Shown here: one piece after another, positions 10,412 through 20,900 of the stretch | Position numbering within the stretch: position 1 is the stretch's first letter | Layout: every line of letters starts with the position of its first letter | DNA from: Gigantopelta aegis | Taxonomy: Eukaryota > Mollusca > Gastropoda > Neomphalida > Peltospiridae | Assembly (NCBI RefSeq): GCF_016097555.1 | Contig: NC_054699.1 | Span: 8,132,516-8,196,515, forward strand | Length of the DNA stretch: 64,000 nt | Direction of reading: 5' to 3' | Position numbers and translations under genes: made by a program | Notes under the pieces: model-generated | Told to the model about the DNA's origin: nothing | Seen by the model: the letters and a program-made list of their open reading frames with translations, nothing else | Databases searched by the model: none

Positions 10412-12927
10412 TCAATTGTAATCGATCAAGGAAACATAATGTTTTGCAAGTATTTTTTTCACATCTTCGTTGCTGGAAGCATAATCTAAGGCCGTTTGCC
10501 CATCAAAGTCTTTAACAAACACATTCAATTTGTGCTTGATCAACGTCTCCACCAAGCGAACGCTGCACCTTGTATTTCTGCAGGCCAGATGAAGGGCCGT
10601 CTGGTGTTTGACGTTCACCTTGTTCACACAGACCCCAAACTCGATCAACGTCTCAACCATCTCCACGTCAGCCGACCTATCACAGATGACATGAAGAGGA
10701 GTGTTGATTTGTTGTGAAGCTTTCAGAAAGTAATCTTCTTGGTCTATGCCGTTCTGAAACTTTTCACACAACATCCTCAGCACTTGAGAGTTTCTCGGTC
10801 TGGTGCAGGCCAGGTGAATCAGCGAGCTGGCACGATATGGGTCTGTCACCATGTGTCCATGTTCCCGATCTGCCATCATATGTCCATGTTCCCGATCTGC
10901 CATCATGTGTCCATGTTCCCGATCTGTCATCATATGTCCATGTTCCCGATCTGCATGCCCATGGTCAAGATTCGTGACCCTACGACCATGTTCCAGGTCC
11001 ATCAGCCATTCCACCAACAGGGCATTAGAGCGGAGGACTGCAACATGAAGAGGGGTGAGCTCATCTGTTCCTTTCTCAAACAAGTGGTGAGGATGGACGT
11101 CTAGAATCATCCTAACGATATCGGTGTGCCCACCGGAACAGGCTTCGTGGATTGGTAGATTACCTGTTTTACTGGGAATGGACAGACTGCATCTGTTTTT
11201 CATTAAAGTCTGAAATACTTTCAGGTGCCCACACTTCGCAGCTATGTGACATGGCGTCCTGCCAAATTCGTCCTGCATATTAATGTAGGATGCGTCTGAA
11301 TTAGCTGTAGTCAGGAGGAACACCACCATTTCATCATTACCGTGGAAACATGCAACATGAATGAGCTTCCCAGCATGTGCAACGTAATCACTTGTTATAT
11401 CTGCGTCGGCGACTAGTTTCTTGGAGGCGAGAGAATTTTCAAACGGCACTGGAATAGCTAGCGAAGGTATTTTAAATATGTCAAGTTTCAGACATTTATG
11501 AAGGAGATCCATGACTTCAATATTACAACAAATACAGCAGCCATTTGCAATCTGGTAGATGACGTTTGGCTCCAGTTTTTTCTTTTGCTTCTTGTATTGT
11601 TCTAAGATCGCCTTAAAGAAAATACAACGATCACTCCAAATGGCCCAGTACAGCAATGGCATGTGGCAATCTGTTGGTATAGACGTCAGCAAGTTGAGCT
11701 CCCTTATTTCTTCACAAGTCTTTATAAAATGACAAACGAACACCTTATGGGATAGAGCCTGATGCTTGCACACATGAACCGGCCGTCCATCTTTAATCTC
11801 CTTGATAAACCGCTGTATAAGACCGGGATCATTGGGTTTAAGTGTCAGCTTCTGCCTGTTCGCCAGTGGATGGTCCGAGACGATCACGTACTGATGCAGG
11901 AACGACACGGTGCAAACTTGGAGCAAATACTCGGAATGATTCTTGCCATAAACCATGGAAACGGCGTCGTGAATCGATGGATGTGTGAAAACAAAATGAT
12001 CAGAATTCCTAGTCAGGTAGGTTAAAATGAGATGAGTTGCTGAGCATTTTATTGTCGCAAATGTGACACTGGTGGAAATTCCAACTGCCTTTAAATGACG
12101 TCGCATTTCATCATGCAGGTCAGATTTCTTGTTGTCGTTCAGAAGACGAGTGTCTAACATTCCGCTCGTTACCATGGTGAGAAGAAGCGCTCCAAATTTT
12201 GTCTTGTTCTCCTCATTATACAACAGACAGATTTCTTTTTCAAAATACTCAACAGGGTTGTTAAAGAAATGGACAGCATTGTCTACCGTATGTAAACGTC
12301 GATCTTGGCAAAAGAATTTGCAACAACTAGGAAAATTAGATAATGTGTCTGAGCTTATTATGGCCTTAACAATGTCCATTCCAATTTTATCATTCAAATT
12401 ATGATGTTTTATATGTTTAGACAGCATTGCGCTTTTTTCACGAACACTTAATTTTCCGTCGTCAAGCTCCTGGACAATGTCGACAACTCGAGTCCAGTTA
12501 AACAATGGAAACTTTTCAAGATGAGGCAATGCTTCCCTAAGCACATGCATGCGGAGAGTAAAAATTATTCTTTTGGTTTTTGCATCTAGCATAGACTCCA
12601 TGTTTAGTATTTTCCACTTTGAAAATGCTTTCTTATCAAAGTCGTTAAAACCGAAGATGTCTTCCATCAAAATAACTTGATGGCTGTCTGGTCGCACATG
12701 TTCTCGCCACTCACGCGGAGACTTTAAACAGAGCGGTATCCACACGTTATCACGATCTGATCTACAAACAGATTTAGCGAGCTTTCGTGCCATCAGCGTT
12801 TTTCCTGAGCCAGGAGGTCCAACAAGAAAGATAACTCCTTTGTCTTTCAGTAGCTCTTCTGCCACATTGTAACTTGAGGTCTTCGCGAAAAGTTCCTTCT
12901 CAAAATCCAGTTCACGCACAGTCTGGT
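10412..12927 (-). CDS. STAND-type NTPase with ankyrin repeats, terminal exon (copy 1)
   Basis: This open exon of 838 codons ends in a stop at 10412. A Walker A motif GPPGSGKT lies about residues 43-50 of the longest open frame, and a Walker B-like strand VILMEDIFG about 91-99. Motif spacing, the E/D-D-I-F-G block and a later HPSIHDAVSMVYG segment resemble nSTAND3-type NTPase domains of invertebrate immune-like receptors. About seven ankyrin repeats follow from residue 525 to the end (GRTPCHIAAKCGHLKVFQTL, TPLHVICDRSADVEMVETLI). STAND NTPases act as nucleotide-dependent switches that assemble signalling complexes; that role is inferred here. The apparent ATG at 12944-12946 lies in an intron: TTATTTTCAG precedes the exon at 12927, which starts in phase 1. 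The phase matches the 159-bp exon at 16340, so this is probably the last exon of a longer gene. Confidence 0.85.
10852..10977 (-). repeat. 27-bp minisatellite inside the ankyrin exon
   Basis: In-frame repeats encode DREHGHMMA-type nonapeptides, about four to five copies, in a loop between ankyrin repeats. The paralogue at about 35690 has only one degenerate equivalent (DLEHEHAVADQD). Confidence 0.9.
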
Positions 12928-13390
12928 CTGAAAATAACAAACCCAAATAAAACTTTATCCCTCAATCACTGTATTCATTGTCAATATATGATGACTAGAT
13001 AAATCTCTATCTTTTCGATCACTGACCAAAACTATAGGTCATGTGACATACACATGTAAGCCCGACTCGGCTCAAGTATTTTCAGACTAGATTTTCAATA
13101 AACATACCCTTTAAATCATTTGTTTTAGTACAGTAAATGGAAATAAATTTTAGTTTTGCGATAACAATACAAAACTTGTATGTTTGTTTATGAACTGGAG
13201 TTTAGAAACGCTTTTTGAAAGTGACAGAATGTAGCTAGCATCTTACAAAGAATGACGTCATGCATCTTGTTTGACGTCATACGACAAAAGCCTTGCTAGG
13301 TTGACGATACTCGATTTGCGACTAGCATACACAAAAATGGAATAAATAATGATTTTCAACTATTCCTGTAGGATTGCAGGATAAAAGAAA

Positions 13391-13525
13391 CAACTGGTTA
13401 CTGTCTTAAAATATCGGTTTTATTCTGTTCAGGTCGAATGGCGAATGTAGCTCGGCAGAACCTCACTGCATTCACCATTCTAACCGTTGCAGGATAAAGC
13501 CGATATCTTAAGACAGCAACCAGTT
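13391..13525. mobile_element. Foldback (palindromic) element
   Basis: AACTGGTTACTGTCTTAAAA at the left is mirrored by CTTAAGACAGCAACCAGTT at the right. The arms are roughly 60 bp, with inner matches GAATGGCGAATG / CATTCACCATTC. It lies in the intron between the NTPase exon and the 159-bp exon, and may be a MITE. Confidence 0.65.
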
Positions 13526-13616
13526 AATCCCTATATATTTGTACAGGTCTCATACATGGGGTTAAACTCTGTTTACATGCCTAAATGATTTCATGGTTCA
13601 GGAATGTCCATCCCGA

Positions 13617-14120
13617 AAGAGAGAGAGAGAGAGAGAACTACTGAAACACAGGCACAAATACTGACAGACAGCTACTGAGAGACAGATACAGCTACTTAGA
13701 GACAGAGACAGCTACTGAGAGACAGAGACAGCTTCAGAGAGACAGAGACAGCTTCAGAGATATGGAGACAGCTACTGAGAGACAGACAGCTACTGAGAGA
13801 TGGAGACAGCTACTGAGAGACAGACAGCTACTGAGACAGACAGCTTCAGAGAGACAGAGACAGCTTCAGAAAGACGGAGACAGCTACTGAGAGACAGACA
13901 GCTACTGAGAGATGAAGACAGCTACTGAGAGACAGACAGCTACTGAGAGTCAGAGACAGCTTTAGAGAGATGGAGACAGCTACTGAGGGTCAGAGACAGC
14001 TACTGAGAGACAGACAGAAAAACAGATGTAATAGAAAAGAAGTACTGGAAAAGAGGGAGAGCATGGATAGGGATAGTTCTAAATGAGACAGCTACTGAGA
14101 GACAGAAATAGAATGATTCA
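13617..14120. repeat. GACAGCTACTGAGA imperfect tandem repeats
   Basis: Irregular units of AGCTACTGAGAGACAGAGAC and the AGCTTCAGAGAGACAGAGAC variant. The related array in unit 2 is at 37747-38445. Confidence 0.9.
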
Positions 14121-14139
14121 GTGAGAGAAAAACAAAAAA

Positions 14140-14390
14140 GCACATTAATTTATTAATCATCAGCTACTGGATATCAAACATTTGGTAATTTTAACCTGTA
14201 GGTTTAGAGAGGAAACCCACCACATTTTTCCATTAGTAGCAAGGGATCTTTTATATGCACCATCCCAAAAATAGGATAACACATACCATGGCCTTTGATA
14301 TACCAGTCATGGTTCATGATGCACTGGCTGGAACGAGAAGTAGCCCAATGGGCCCACCGACGGGGATCGATCCCAAACCAACCGTGCAAG
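14140..14390 (-). mobile_element. tRNA-derived SINE
   Basis: Reverse copy with core GGATCTTTTATATGCACCAT. Its head is cut after the B-box region (GGGATCGATCCCAAACCAAC). The orthologous copy in unit 2 is at 38502-38778, so the insertion predates the duplication. Confidence 0.85.
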
Positions 14391-14465
14391 GGAAAGAAAA
14401 AGATGAATAGCATACAGAGAAAGAAAAAGACAGACAAATAGAAACAGAAGAGATAAAGACAAAAA

Positions 14466-14662
14466 TACTGTTTTGTTTAACGACACCACTTGAGCACATT
14501 GATTTATTAATCATCGGATATTGGATGTCAAACATATAGTCATTTTGACGCAGTCACTGGCTGGAACGAGAAATAGCCAAATGGGCCCACAAACAGGGAT
14601 CGATCCTAGACTGACAGTGCATCAGGTGTGTGCTTTACCACTGGGCTACATCCCGCCCCCTT
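14466..14662 (-). mobile_element. tRNA-derived SINE with internal deletion
   Basis: Tail GTTTTGTTTAACGACACCAC leads directly to CACTGGCTGGAACGAGAAAT, then to a full head ending CACTGGGCTACATCCCGCCC. The unit 2 orthologue (38837-39140) keeps the core, so the deletion occurred in unit 1 after duplication. Confidence 0.85.
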
Positions 14663-14689
14663 TTCTCTTAGCCCCCCAAAATATTTCCC

Positions 14690-14880
14690 AAATCCGCCCA
14701 AATCATCCAAAATACATGTATATAAAATTATAAACAGACCTGTATTAAGCAGCCACCTGTATAAACAGGCCACATATTTATTCTGCCAAATCATCCAAAG
14801 TAGTACAAACGGACCTGTTATAAGCAGTCACCTACACAATCTGGTGGCTGCATAACACAGGTTTGACTAAATAAAGTGTT
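14690..14880. repeat. Repeats with ACCTGTATTAAGCAGCCACC
   Basis: About 75-bp units built on CATCCAAAATA and GACCTGTATTAAGCAGCCAC. They recur at 15245-15345 (with a further duplicate of 14858-14930 at 15344-15410) and in unit 2 at 39165-39465. Confidence 0.7.
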
Positions 14881-14904
14881 TATTAGACGGAAACATGGCA
14901 GAAA

Positions 14905-16339
14905 ACAGTGAAAATAATCACTTTATTAATACCTATAATATAATCTCTTTATTAATACCTATCATATAATCTCTTTATTAATACCTATAATATAATCACT
15001 TTATTAATACCTATAATATAATCTCTTTATTAATACCTATCATATAATCACTTTTTTAATACCTATAATACCTATAATATAATCGCTTTATTAATAATAT
15101 AATCGCTTTATTAATACCTATAATATAATCTCTTTATTAATACCTATAATATAATCGCTTTATTAATACCTATCATATAATCTCTTTATTAATACCTATA
15201 ATATAATCTCTTTATTAATACCTATAATATAATCACTTTATTAATTAATACCACATTTGTATTCGCCCTAATCATCCAAAACAGTAAAAACTGACCTGTA
15301 TTAAGCAGCCACCTACACAATCTGGTGGCTGCATAACACAGGTTTGACTAAATAAAGTGTTTATTAGACGGAAACATGGCAGAAAACAGTGAAGATAATC
15401 ACTTTATTAATACCTATAATATAATCTCTTTATTAATACCTATAATATAATCTCTTTATTAATACCTATCATATAATCACTTTATTAATACCTATAATAC
15501 CTATAATATAATCGCTTTATTAATAATATAATCGCTTTATTAATACCTATAATATAATCTCTTTATTAATACCTATAATATAATTGCTTTATTAATACCT
15601 ATCATATAATCTCTTTATTAATACCTATAATATAATCTCTTTATTAATACCTATAATATAATCGCTTTATTAATTAATACCTATAATATAATCTCTTTAT
15701 TAATACCTATAATATAATCTCTTTATTAATACCTATCATATAATCACTTTATTAATACCTATAATATAATCTCTTTATTAATACCTATAATATAATCGCT
15801 TTATTAATTAATACCTATAATATAATCTCTTTATTAATACCTATAATATAATCTCTTTATTAATACCTATCATATAATCACTTTATTAATACCTATCATA
15901 TAATCACTTTATTAATACCTATAATATAATCGCTTTATTAATACCTATCATATCTCTTTATTAATACCTATAATATAATCGCTTTATTAATACCTATAAT
16001 ATAATCTCTTTATTAATTAATACCTATAATATAATCTCTTTATTAATACCTATAATATAATCGCTTTATTAATACCTATAATATAATCTCTTTATTAATA
16101 CCTATAATATAATCGCTTTATTAATTAATACCTATAATATAATCTCTTTATTAATACCTATTATATAATCGCTTTATTAATACCTATAATGTAATTGCTT
16201 TATTAATACCTATCATATAATCGCTTTATTAATACCTATAATATAATCCCTTTATTAATACCTATCATATAATCCCTTTATTAATACCTATCATATAATC
16301 GCTTTATTAATACCTATAATATAATCACTTTATTAATAC
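14905..16339. repeat. 26-bp AT-rich array, about 50 copies, abutting an exon
   Basis: The unit TTAATACCTATAATATAATC plus TCTTTA or GCTTTA is repeated over 1.4 kb, with variants and one internal duplication of about 490 bp. Read on the gene strand, each unit contains ATTATAGGTATTAATAAAG, identical to the exon-intron junction at 16340. Unit 2 has a single such unit (about 40055-40080). Confidence 0.95.
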
Positions 16340-16498
16340 CTATAATATTGTCAGATCGGTGACCTGTCTTGTTGGCAGCCTCAGGGACAATCATGTTGAA
16401 GATCATTTTGCTGTTTTTGGCATCACCCATCATCATACTGATCGGAATAATCCTGTTCTCAGACGTCAAGGTGACAGCTGTAGATGTATTAGCCGATA
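16340..16498 (-). CDS. Middle exon of the STAND/ankyrin gene (copy 1)
   Basis: On the minus strand, TTTTTTATATAG precedes TATCGGCTAATAC, and the exon ends ATTATAG before GTATTA. It is 159 bp, phase 1 on both sides, and encodes SANTSTAVTLTSENRIIPIS followed by a Met-rich stretch and MIVPEAANKTGHRSDNI. The paralogous exon at 40072-40230 has the same length, boundaries and open frame, which supports it being real. No domain is recognised. The join to 12927 makes an Asp codon, and the join to 17937 a Val codon. Confidence 0.65.
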
Positions 16499-16616
16499 CT
16501 ATATAAAAAACAAACAAAAAACAATATATATATACAATGTTTTATCACCTATGTTTCTAGACTCCGATAATCGGCACCATTCCCCAAAAGATATGTCGTT
16601 TTTTATTCCCAATTTT

Positions 16617-16811
16617 CAGGGTTAGCTCTGGCACTCACTAAATTCGCCAATAGCAAATTTTGAAAGCAGTTGGCAAATTTTATTTTAATTTGGCGAAATA
16701 ATTTCACGTAATAATTGACATTTTTTAAAGAAAATAACTGTTGATTTCTGCAATTTTTAACTTTTAATAGACAATTTGGAAACATGTTTTACTTACCCAG
16801 AGTTAGCCATG
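16617..16811. mobile_element. MITE, CAGGGTTAGCTCTGG ends; present only in unit 1
   Basis: Left end CAGGGTTAGCTCTGGCACT and right end CCCAGAGTTAGCCATG are inverted, flanked by AATTTT on both sides. Unit 2 (about 40345) reads straight through the empty site, so insertion came after the duplication. It is related to 57756-57947. Confidence 0.8.
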
Positions 16812-17296
16812 AATTTTGGAGTAAAATATTCCCAATCAATCTAAATAATTCTCATTTTTTATTATTATATAAAGGCATATTTTGAAAACAATATATAAGA
16901 CTAGATATTAATTTGAATAAATACAAGTATATGTATAGTATCAGTCTTTTCGATTCTAACAAGGCTTGCTAAAAAGTTTTTTTAAATGAAACTGAAACAT
17001 CCAAACATTTCCTGAAACAACGCTAACATCCCCAAAGTCAAAGCCATGGGTGTCAAGTCAAATTTCAGAAATAAAACCCCGATATACATGTATATTTAAA
17101 GTGACAAACCCTAGTTTTTAAACACTAGTTATGACATACTTTTCACTATTAAAGTCGTTTTTGATGATTTAAATTAGAAGTAATTACAATTTATTATTTA
17201 TTAAAATATTCATTTTCATTCTGGTCATGCATCCAGGTTTTTGTAATAGCCAGAAATGCATTTTTTATCATTCTAACAACACAACTTCATCTTAAT

Positions 17297-17548
17297 TAAT
17301 CAATCATCAGCTATTCAAAGTCAAACATTTTGCAATTCTGAACAAGTCTTCAGAGGAATTTTCCATTAGTAGCAAGGGATCTTTTTATATGCACATTTAC
17401 AAAGACAGTAAAACACATACCATGACCTTTGATATACCAGTCATAAGGCACTGGCTGGGATGACAAAACCCACATCAGATAATGGGTCCACCGAGAGGGT
17501 TTGATCCTTCAACCCAAGAACCTCTAACCACTGAGCTAGATACCAGCA
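17297..17548 (-). mobile_element. SINE with alternative tRNA-like head
   Basis: Reverse, diverged copy ending CCACTGAGCTAGATACCAGC, the same head type as 2947-3268. Confidence 0.7.
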
Positions 17549-17562
17549 TCTTTTGTATCTCA

Positions 17563-17853
17563 GGGGCGGGACTTAGCCCAGTGGTAAAGCACTAGACTGA
17601 TGCACGGTCGGTCTAGGATCGATCCCCATCGGATGGCTCATGGGGCTATTTCTCGTTCCAGCCAGTGCACCACGACGGGTGTATCAAAGGCTGTGATATG
17701 TGTTATTCTGTTTATAGGATGGTGCATATAAAAGATTCCTTGCTACTTCCTCTCTAAGACTACATATCAAAATTACCAAATGGTAAAGACATCCAATAGT
17801 GGATGATTAATAAATCAATGTGCTCCAATGGTGTCGTTAAACAAAACAAACTT
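17563..17853 (+). mobile_element. Nearly full tRNA-derived SINE, type A tail
   Basis: Head GGGCGGGACTTAGCCCAGTG, B-box region GGTCTAGGATCGATCCCCAT, core, and tail GTCGTTAAACAAAACAAACT. It lies 31 bases from the end of the low-complexity open frame. Confidence 0.92.
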
Positions 17854-17936
17854 TAATTTTTTATCTATTGTATCTCATAAAAGCTATGGCCCTACTAGAG
17901 GTACATTCCATCTCCAAGAATCTAAAATATAATTAC

Positions 17937-20900
17937 CCATGTCTCCAATCTCTCCACCTGCAGCTTCCAACATGGGCTGATCTACGCAAGACACGACATC
18001 ACCTTCTTTGTTGTCCATTGGCATGGATTCCGTATTCAATCCTTCTACGAGCTGTTGCACCCCGGCACTCAGACCGGTGGTGGAGTCCAGCTGATCAGAA
18101 TAAGCAGACTGATCTTTCCAATTTGACTCATCCTCGAAATAACTGCTACTTGAGTCGGAATCGGTCTGATTTCCATCAGATTCCTTGTAACTCGAGTCAA
18201 ATTCTATCGGGTTATCGTCAAATTCTTTGTCAGTCGAGTCAATATCTGTACTGTTGTTTTCCTGAAAATCGTTATGTCCTGATGTACATGTAGGTGTCAT
18301 AGCTCTGGACTCTGTGTTCCTCAAGTCAGTCACAGGCTTGGGGGATACAAGATTAGACTGCAGGAGTTTGTCATTCACAAACGAGCTACCAGTAAAAGAT
18401 GAGTAAGGTGATGAATTCATCCTTTGAGTCATACCAGTGGTGTCAGCAGCCTGCGTAGTAGAACCACCAAAGAGATCAGACTTTTCACAACCCTCACCAA
18501 AATGTCTTGCAGCTTCTGGATTTAAATCTGATGGAAGTTTAGAATCCACGTCCAGTTTATACAATGGACTTGATGACCCTTTTGTCTGCAGGTCCAGTTT
18601 TGATACTGGAATATGTGGTAAATGCTTTGTACTGGAAGCAGACCGTATAGGTGATTCCGAATCAACTGATGCAGCATGCTTTGGTGCTTTCTGTAAAACT
18701 CTTGTCGTATCAGTAGTAACTGGCAACAAGCCGATAGGTTTGTGTTGCTGATGATTAGGTGTGTTCTTCAATCTTGTAGTCTGAACAGAAGCAACTGATG
18801 TCAAGTTGTGTGGTTCCTCTTGATAGGCACTCTGAGCATCTTTCGAACTTTCACCCAGACCTGGGGCATGTGTCTTCATGCCAGTTGGTGTCTGGACTTG
18901 ATGGCTTCTTGGATTAATGAGCTTAAAGTCATTTATCTGACCACTCTGCATATGTGCAGGAGGATCAACAGTTCCCATGGGTGGAGACAAACCTGTCTCC
19001 ATACCTTGACTGCTTGTGGTCTTGGAATTAGCTGCAAGAACATCTTTGGTATCTCGACTTAGAATGGATGGACTGGCACCCAAATGTCCTTCTGCGAATG
19101 CATGTGTGTTTACCAGCTTTGATGGAGTTTTGGTAGAAGTATTCTGAGCTTTTCCTGTGGATAGGAGAGAATTCCACAACATTTTCTCTTTATTAGACTC
19201 TCTGCTTTTCATATCCAACTGCAACTTTTCCTCTTCTGACTTAGCCCAAATGGATACATTCTCTTCAACAGAGTCACCTCTTTCCATATTCAGTTCAGTC
19301 ATTTTATCATCTGACTTGGTTACTGGTAACAATTTTTCTTTGCCAGATGTCCTGTGTTCTACATCCAGCTCCTCCATCTGATCATCATCATCATCATCAG
19401 ATTTAACTGAAGTGAAAGGAGCCTTCATTTCAACACTGTGAATATAATCTGTCAGTGTTCCAGACGCTCCTGTACGTTGAGAAGATTCTGCCCCAGTGTT
19501 CTGTATTCCAGACACTTCAGTGTGTGATGCATCCACCTCCACATTCTCATCAAGGACTGATGCAGACCCTCTGTCACAATAATTTTCCAGCAGTCTTTGA
19601 CCAGTATGAATTTCTGACAAAGACACACTGTGATACAAATCAGATATGTCTGGTTCTGAAGTTGGTGAGCAATTTGCTGCTTGCAGGGTAGAATAATCTG
19701 GAACTTCTTGTTTGCAACATTCTGGAAGTTGATGTGATTTGGTTAATCCATCCACAATACTCTGAGAACCATTAATATTGCCTTCCTGTACCAAGTCTGA
19801 CCGCTTTCTGCTAGGTACATCATCCTCAAAGTTGAAACTTGTATCTGAGGTTTCTGATATGGATGGACTTGCATTGGCAACATCAAAGACAACTGTTCTC
19901 TTGTTAGAATCATTTTCAATGGACAGACTCTTCCTAGATGTTGATTCTTGCTTACCTGAATTAGAAAATTCAAACATGTTTACACCGATTAGCTGGTCGA
20001 TTTTTTCCAAAGCAGCTGGAGACAATTTTGTTGCATTTTTCTGTTTTTGACTTGATGCAACATCTTTGGAATAGCCACAGGTCAAGGACAGGTCATTGGA
20101 ACTCTCTGTTCCAGATTCTAAATATTTCGCCTGCAGTTCAGATTCATCCATTTTGTTTGTATTGTTTATAGTCTGCAAACTAGATATTTCAAAATTGGAA
20201 TTTCTGACATTAAAAGGATCTTCAACAGGGTTAAAACTTTCTATTTGTGTTTGGTTCCTGGCATCGATTCCTAAATCTCCAAGCCTCTCGGTCAATGATG
20301 TTATAGCTTCAGCATAATCAGTGCTGTCATTTGTCATTGTAAAGGAGTCTTCTGAACTGACACAATTTTCGGTGCTGTCTGCATCTTCTGAGCTGGAAAC
20401 ATTTGGTTCTAAATTCTCCGTCATCAGATTTGTTTGTTTGTCTACTGTCTGATCATTTACAGTTGTTTTTTCCCCAGTCATGTTTGTACTGTTAGTGTCA
20501 GTTATGGTTTCTACAGAAGTAGTGTTGTCATTTGTCACCTGATGCGAGTCTACAAAATTGCCACAACTTTTGAAGCTGTCTGCGTCTTCTGAGCTGGAAA
20601 CACTTGGTTCTAAATTCTCTGTCATCAGATTTGTTAGTTTGTCTACAGTAGGATCACTTTCAGTTGTTTTTTCCCTAGTCATATTCATACTTTTAGTGTC
20701 AGTTATGGTTTCTGTACAAGTAGTACTGTCATTTATCACCTGATGCAGGCCTACTAACCTGCCACAATTTTCGGTGCTGTCTGCATCTTCTGAACTGGAA
20801 ACATTTGGTTCTAAATTCTCTGTCATCAGATTTGTTTGTTTGTCTACTGTCTGATCACTTACAGTTGTTTTTTCCCCAGGCATGTTTGTACTGTTAGCGT

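Noticed and set aside
10714-11104. Plus-strand frames opposite the ankyrin exon
   Set aside because: Shadows of the minus-strand gene and its 27-bp repeat.
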